Source of the DNA: Saprospiraceae bacterium
GTDB taxonomy: Bacteria > Bacteroidota > Bacteroidia > Chitinophagales > Saprospiraceae
Length of the DNA stretch: 8,836 nt
Assembly: GCA_013361075.1 (NCBI GenBank)
Contig: JABWAJ010000207.1
Coordinates: 1 to 8,836 of the forward strand
Reading direction: 5' to 3'
Position numbers and translations under genes: made by a program. Shown here piece by piece: positions 5,723 to 8,836 of this stretch. The first letter of the stretch is position 1; each line of letters starts with the position of its first letter. The notes beneath the pieces are model-generated. The model had not been told where the DNA came from. It made no database searches and saw only the letters and a program-made list of their open reading frames with translations.

Positions 5723-6508
5723 TTATTCAAAAGCAAAGGCATCAGTTGCTTCCATCGGCCATGCGCCGTAAAAGGTATTTTCGATGATTTCGGCTTTGTG
5801 CTTCAGCAACGCTTTATGCAGGTATTCATCTTTTTTTAGATAAAACTGGCGCTCATTGATAGTCCCGTCAAATGGATGAGAGACATATACATTGTCACCA
5901 TTTTTAATCCGTACCCTTAATTTCGTTTTAAAATTGCCGTGGTATTTTGGAAAAGCCAGCAGCGCGTATTCATTCGGATATAGCTTTAACCCAAAACGCC
6001 CAAGGCCACAAAAATCATATCCCTTAAATTCGATAGGCCGCCAATTGCCGTTCGAATCCAAAGCTTCCTGTATCCCAAACAAATGGTTATCTTTTCCCGA
6101 AATGACCTTTATCCCAGCAGTTTGATTGACTATATAAACCGGATAGTTGTACTCGGCGAGTTCCTGTCCATAAGGATTCCGGACTATGGAAGAGGAATAG
6201 TCGATGAATAATTCAAGACCGTCTGTACGGGTTGTATCGGTGGTGCCAATTAGTTCCGGAAAAACAATATCACTGTCTTCATATTGCAGGCGCCCTTCTA
6301 CTGTTATTGTTAAGGTATCAGAGAAAGGCGATTTTCCGATAAATTCCGGGTAGCTGCCATTCATGTAGTCGTAAGACCGGTATTGAGCGCTGTCTTCAAA
6401 AGGCAGTTGAATCACAATTGGTTTTTTAAAGACAACAGGCTTAACTGCTTCTTCCCGGCCACAAGCTGCCAAAACAGCCAGTGTGAATAGCAAACTTAAT
6501 TGTTTCAT
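5723..6508 (-). CDS. Predicted lipoprotein, 261 aa, conserved Bacteroidota type
   Basis: I chose the start at 6508 because it places a compact signal peptide and lipobox (Val-Leu-Ala-Ala before Cys16) at the N-terminus. The frame is open further upstream to 6598, but that extension runs into a tandem repeat and would bury the signal peptide. The mature protein is mostly predicted beta-strand, with no membrane segment. A central block, NWRPIE (155-160), then YDFCGLG, then LKLYPNEYALLAFPKY (174-189) and KTKLRVRI (194-201), resembles a recurring motif set in uncharacterised Bacteroidota proteins (W-[KR]-P-I-E, a Cys-Gly turn, then F-K-T-K-L-R). The function is unknown. It follows the 476-residue gene by 100 bp and may be in the same transcript. 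Confidence 0.85.
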   Translation of the reverse strand: MKQLSLLFTLAVLAACGREEAVKPVVFKKPIVIQLPFEDSAQYRSYDYMNGSYPEFIGKSPFSDTLTITVEGRLQYEDSDIVFPELIGTTDTTRTDGLELFIDYSSSIVRNPYGQELAEYNYPVYIVNQTAGIKVISGKDNHLFGIQEALDSNGNWRPIEFKGYDFCGLGRFGLKLYPNEYALLAFPKYHGNFKTKLRVRIKNGDNVYVSHPFDGTINERQFYLKKDEYLHKALLKHKAEIIENTFYGAWPMEATDAFAFE

Positions 6509-6568
6509 TAAGGTTTTTTCCAGATAACGGCACGAATGAGAAAAAGTGACAGGTCTACCCTCCCCCCA

Positions 6569-6604
6569 ATAACCAGTAACCACTATACCAATAACCAATA
6601 ACCA
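6569..6604. repeat. Five tandem ATAACCA-type heptamers
   Basis: Units are ATAACCA (6569-6575), GTAACCA (6576-6582), a degenerate 8-mer CTATACCA (6583-6590), ATAACCA (6591-6597) and ATAACCA (6598-6604). On the minus strand this reads as TGGTTAT repeats starting four bases after the stop codon of the 476-residue gene. It lies in the 100-bp gap before the next lipoprotein. A run of C residues (6562-6567) borders it. It could be a slippage-prone simple repeat or a remnant of a larger intergenic repeat. Confidence 0.75.
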
Positions 6605-6608
6605 TCCC

Positions 6609-8039
6609 TCAATACACCAACTTCATCAACTTCAGCCGGTTCCTTCGCTCACTCGGCACCACCACTGCGTTGGCATCTACCTGTACCGCGTCTTTGAAGC
6701 GCAGTTTCAGGTCTAAATGTTCGGTGCTGAGCAGGCCTTTGCGGTTGTATTCGCCGAGGGCGTTGAGTACATATTCGCTGACGGTATTTTCCTGGCGGAT
6801 TTCGTCATTGAACAGGAAACGCAGGCTGCCCGGGGATTTGAAAAGAAAATAGGAGGAATAAATGCCGTTGTCGTCCTGCGAATATTGTTTTTTGTGGAGG
6901 ATACTTCTCCAGTGGGTTTCGCCGGTAGGATGTACGGAAATGACGATGAGTTCGTCGAAGTAGTAGTCAATGATTGCGCGGGCACCACTGTCGTAGAAGG
7001 TGCGGTTGGTCGCGCCGGAGCGGCGCTCCATTTGTCGGTTGCGTTCAATGATAATGAGCACGCCCCCGTCGCGACGCAGCACAACTTCCTGCACATTGAC
7101 TTCCGAAATGCCTTTGTTTTTAATGTTTTCTTTACCCAGCAGCGTGGCTACAAACGCGTCGTCAAAGGGTTCAAAGCGCAGCAAATGGCCGTCTTCGGCG
7201 CGCGGATCAACGCTGAGGTAAAAATACCCTTCGGCCCGTTCGAGGTTCTTTTCATAATACAAACCCGCACCAACGAGGCGCTTGTTCAGGTTGTCGTATG
7301 AAAAATACACGTCGTAGGTAAGTTTGTCTTCCAGCACCACCTGGTAGCGGTTATCGGCCAGCACCGGGTCGCCCGAGCATTCCACAATTTCGTAATAATG
7401 CTGCTTTCTTTTTGATTTGTAATTGTTGCGCTCGATGATCAGGAGCATGTGGCCGTCATTGTTCACAGTGACCTGAAATTCATCCATGCCGAAGTAAAAA
7501 TCACTGAGCGAAAAGCTCTTTTCCCAAAGGCGGTCCAATGTGCCGAGATCAAGCGCACAGGCGCGCACAATATTTTGTTTTTCAATATAATAAACGATTG
7601 CTTTGCTTTTATCATCAGAACGCACCACTTCAAAACCGGGGGTAAAAAAAAGATAGCCGTAGTCCATAACGGTAGCAGAATCAATCAGGTTGGCTGCCGG
7701 GTCGTAGCGATGGGCTTTAAGGATGGTATGGCCTTTGTGGCGAAAGTGGTAGAGTAGCGTAAAATCCGTTTTACCGCCTATGACTTTAATTACTTTGGGA
7801 AATTTTTTATCCAATTCCAAAGTCTTGCTCCAGCTGGGCTGCAACCGTTCATCAAAAGACTGAACTTCATATTCGGTGTTTCGGTCGCGAAACAACAACA
7901 TGTTTCCCCGCAAATCGCCGATGAGTTCGTAGCCGGCGTCATTGCGCAGTGAAATCTCTTCCGATACGGTAATGGTTTGCCCTTGCAACAAAGTACTCCC
8001 GAAAAGCAGCACTATCATAATGGTCATGATCCCTTTCAT
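6609..8039 (-). CDS. Exported protein of unknown function, repeated beta motifs
   Basis: I do not recognise a named family for this 476-residue protein. Residues 1-20 form a Sec signal peptide (cleavage probably after Gly20, before Gln21); no lipobox is present. The rest is rich in short predicted beta-strands and has no other membrane segment. A motif recurs: DGHMLLIIERN (195-205) and DGGVLIIIERN (324-334), each preceded by alternating hydrophobic strand residues, which suggests repeated beta-sheet units such as propeller blades. The later part (IIDYYFDELIVISV at 356-369, HWRSILHKKQYS at 376-387, LRFLFND at 406-412) resembles uncharacterised Bacteroidota envelope proteins. Met1 (8039) fits the signal peptide; Met5 is possible. 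The upstream region holds a 10-bp inverted repeat. Confidence 0.82.
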   Translation of the reverse strand: MKGIMTIMIVLLFGSTLLQGQTITVSEEISLRNDAGYELIGDLRGNMLLFRDRNTEYEVQSFDERLQPSWSKTLELDKKFPKVIKVIGGKTDFTLLYHFRHKGHTILKAHRYDPAANLIDSATVMDYGYLFFTPGFEVVRSDDKSKAIVYYIEKQNIVRACALDLGTLDRLWEKSFSLSDFYFGMDEFQVTVNNDGHMLLIIERNNYKSKRKQHYYEIVECSGDPVLADNRYQVVLEDKLTYDVYFSYDNLNKRLVGAGLYYEKNLERAEGYFYLSVDPRAEDGHLLRFEPFDDAFVATLLGKENIKNKGISEVNVQEVVLRRDGGVLIIIERNRQMERRSGATNRTFYDSGARAIIDYYFDELIVISVHPTGETHWRSILHKKQYSQDDNGIYSSYFLFKSPGSLRFLFNDEIRQENTVSEYVLNALGEYNRKGLLSTEHLDLKLRFKDAVQVDANAVVVPSERRNRLKLMKLVY

Positions 8040-8059
8040 AGCTTTTTGAATTTATCGTC

Positions 8060-8124
8060 TTTGTTCCGTTTCCGGACAACGGTGCGAATAAAGTTACGGT
8101 TTTGTGCCATAATTACGGAACAAA
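8060..8124 (-). promoter_or_regulatory. Inverted repeat flanking presumed promoter of 476-aa gene
   Basis: TTTGTTCCGT (8060-8069) and ACGGAACAAA (8115-8124) form a perfect 10-bp inverted repeat with a 45-nt spacer, starting 20 bases upstream of the ATG. Inside the spacer the minus strand has TAACTTTA (8096-8089), one mismatch from the -7 consensus TAnnTTTG. The distal arm supplies a TTTG, but at 24 nt it is further away than the usual -33 spacing. It may be paired operator half-sites or a leader structure. Confidence 0.3.
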
Positions 8125-8182
8125 AAAAACACGGCCAGGTTCCCAAATACGCAATTGGAAAATTCCCCGACTGAAAAAGGGG

Positions 8183-8204
8183 TACTTTTGATAAATTCAG
8201 GAGG
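8183..8204 (+). promoter_or_regulatory. Plus-strand -7-like element and AGGAGG site
   Basis: TACTTTTG (8183-8190) matches the Bacteroidota -7 consensus TAnnTTTG at every defined base. AGGAGG (8199-8204) lies five bases before an ATG at 8210. The frame from that ATG stays open to the window edge, antisense to the PorP/SprF-like gene. No good -33 TTTG is visible. It could drive an antisense RNA into that gene or be coincidental. Confidence 0.25.
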
Positions 8205-8266
8205 CAAAAATGCCCGACAGGTATTGGCGACAGCTTTTAAAGGAAAAGGTCAGGCCAGGCATCAAC

Positions 8267-8836
8267 TCATTGAATAAAACGCCAGGCTGCATAAAATTCA
8301 TACCCCACCCCACGTGCACGACCAAAGGTACCGATGTTGTACGATCCCATGGCCCCGATCCGCAAGGCCGCATCCCTGGGCAGTCCGTTGATGAGGATGT
8401 ACCCAAGCTGTACTGCCAGCGTCTGGTTGGTATTGTAGGTGAGTCCGGCCCAAAAAGCATCCTGTTTTTCCATTTTCAGGGAAAGATTGGCGTCCAGAAC
8501 GTTTTCTGCGCTATAGTTGATCCAAACAGAGGGTTCAAAAAAAACGTCTTCTTTAATGGCCCGATAGCCGAATGTAGCATTGGCATGCACGGCGCGTTTG
8601 AAATTAGCGGTGCTGCCGCTGGCTTTGAATCGCAGATCAAAAGGGAAAAGCTGATTGGCGGCAAGCCCTGCGAAAAAGAAACTCTTGTCGAAATCACTAC
8701 CGCCAAAAGACGTGTAAAAAATGCCCACCCCGGCGTTGGGTACAATGGTAGTCACTTCACCGCGGGGCAGGGTCAGGTCATCTTCTTCATTGACGACAAT
8801 GTCGAGCCCGTCAACTGTAAACTGCTGCAAAGTAGT
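8267..8836 (-). CDS. PorP/SprF-family outer-membrane protein, C-terminal part
   Basis: The frame is open at the window edge; the TTG at 8830 is just an internal Leu codon, so no start is visible. About 189 residues and the TGA stop are present. The family usually runs to about 300-350 residues, so the N-terminal third or more, including the signal peptide, is missing. PorP/SprF proteins are outer-membrane beta-barrel proteins associated with type IX secretion and gliding in Bacteroidota. Support comes from alternating strands with Gly turns: FGYRAIKEDVFFEPSVWINY, then a strand after DANLSLK, then FWAGLTY and LAVQLGYILI, ending in GVGYEFYAAWRFI just before the stop. This order is typical of the family's C-terminal half. 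No other type IX gene is in the window, so a stand-alone accessory role is as likely as a core secretion role. Confidence 0.75.
   Translation of the reverse strand, partial: TTLQQFTVDGLDIVVNEEDDLTLPRGEVTTIVPNAGVGIFYTSFGGSDFDKSFFFAGLAANQLFPFDLRFKASGSTANFKRAVHANATFGYRAIKEDVFFEPSVWINYSAENVLDANLSLKMEKQDAFWAGLTYNTNQTLAVQLGYILINGLPRDAALRIGAMGSYNIGTFGRARGVGYEFYAAWRFIQ

Noticed and set aside
5548..5742. Minus-strand open frame of 64 codons overlapping the lipoprotein's end
   Set aside because: It overlaps the 3' end of the 261-residue lipoprotein gene in another frame, and has no family resemblance or start signal.
6509..6598. N-terminal extension of the 261-residue lipoprotein
   Set aside because: The extra 30 residues come partly from the heptamer repeat and would displace the signal peptide and lipobox, so the start at 6508 is preferred.
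6717..7301. Plus-strand open frame of 194 codons
   Set aside because: It lies entirely antisense within the 476-residue exported protein, whose minus frame has a signal peptide and coherent beta motifs. No start signals support the plus frame.
8165..8182. CCCC-N10-GGGG hairpin as terminator of the PorP/SprF-like gene
   Set aside because: The stem has only four pairs with a 10-nt loop and is followed by AATTTTCC rather than a real T-run, 85 bases past the stop.
1..8836. CRISPR array, tRNA/rRNA gene, complete mobile element, defence or biosynthetic system
   Set aside because: I looked for regularly spaced repeats, cloverleaf-like RNA, terminal inverted repeats with a transposase and clustered system genes, and found none. 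The gene set looks like ordinary envelope and metabolic genes.

Overview
The window looks like chromosomal DNA from a member of the Bacteroidota, probably of the Saprospiraceae/Lewinella type. The support is a PorP/SprF-family outer-membrane protein, an S41 peptidase of the kind common in that phylum, several lipoproteins with Bacteroidota-like sequences, A-rich rather than Shine-Dalgarno-rich leaders, and near matches to the Bacteroidota -7 element TAnnTTTG. The assignment is inferred from protein character, not from a marker gene.

All seven convincing genes lie on the minus strand, so transcription runs from high to low coordinates. In that order they are: the C-terminal part of a PorP/SprF-like protein (cut by the window edge, 8836-8267); an exported, uncharacterised 476-residue protein with repeated beta-strand motifs (8039-6609); a 261-residue lipoprotein (6508-5723); a 360-residue lipoprotein (5424-4342); a 302-residue protein that appears to fuse a GNAT-like N-terminal half to a small alpha/beta domain (4081-3173); an exported S41-family serine peptidase (3009-1588); and an exported Gfo/Idh/MocA-type oxidoreductase (1524-418).

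Two good intrinsic terminators (4205-4278 and 3114-3147) separate the 360-residue lipoprotein, the fusion protein and the peptidase into different transcription units. The peptidase and oxidoreductase are 63 bp apart and could be co-transcribed. The 261-residue lipoprotein follows the 476-residue protein by 100 bp, and that gap holds a short tandem heptamer repeat. Dyad-symmetric sequences lie just upstream of the peptidase, the fusion protein and the 476-residue protein, which suggests local regulation.

The first 417 bases contain no gene but hold two copies of a degenerate element of about 65 nt and several palindromes. The 298-bp gap at 5425-5722 holds a hairpin and a short frame with a weak zinc-ribbon-like cysteine pattern. 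Six of the seven products carry, or (for the truncated PorP) would be expected to carry, export signals, so this is mainly envelope biology. The genes do not assemble into an obvious pathway, and I see no defence, mobile or biosynthetic system. The most unusual item is the two-domain protein at 3173-4081.
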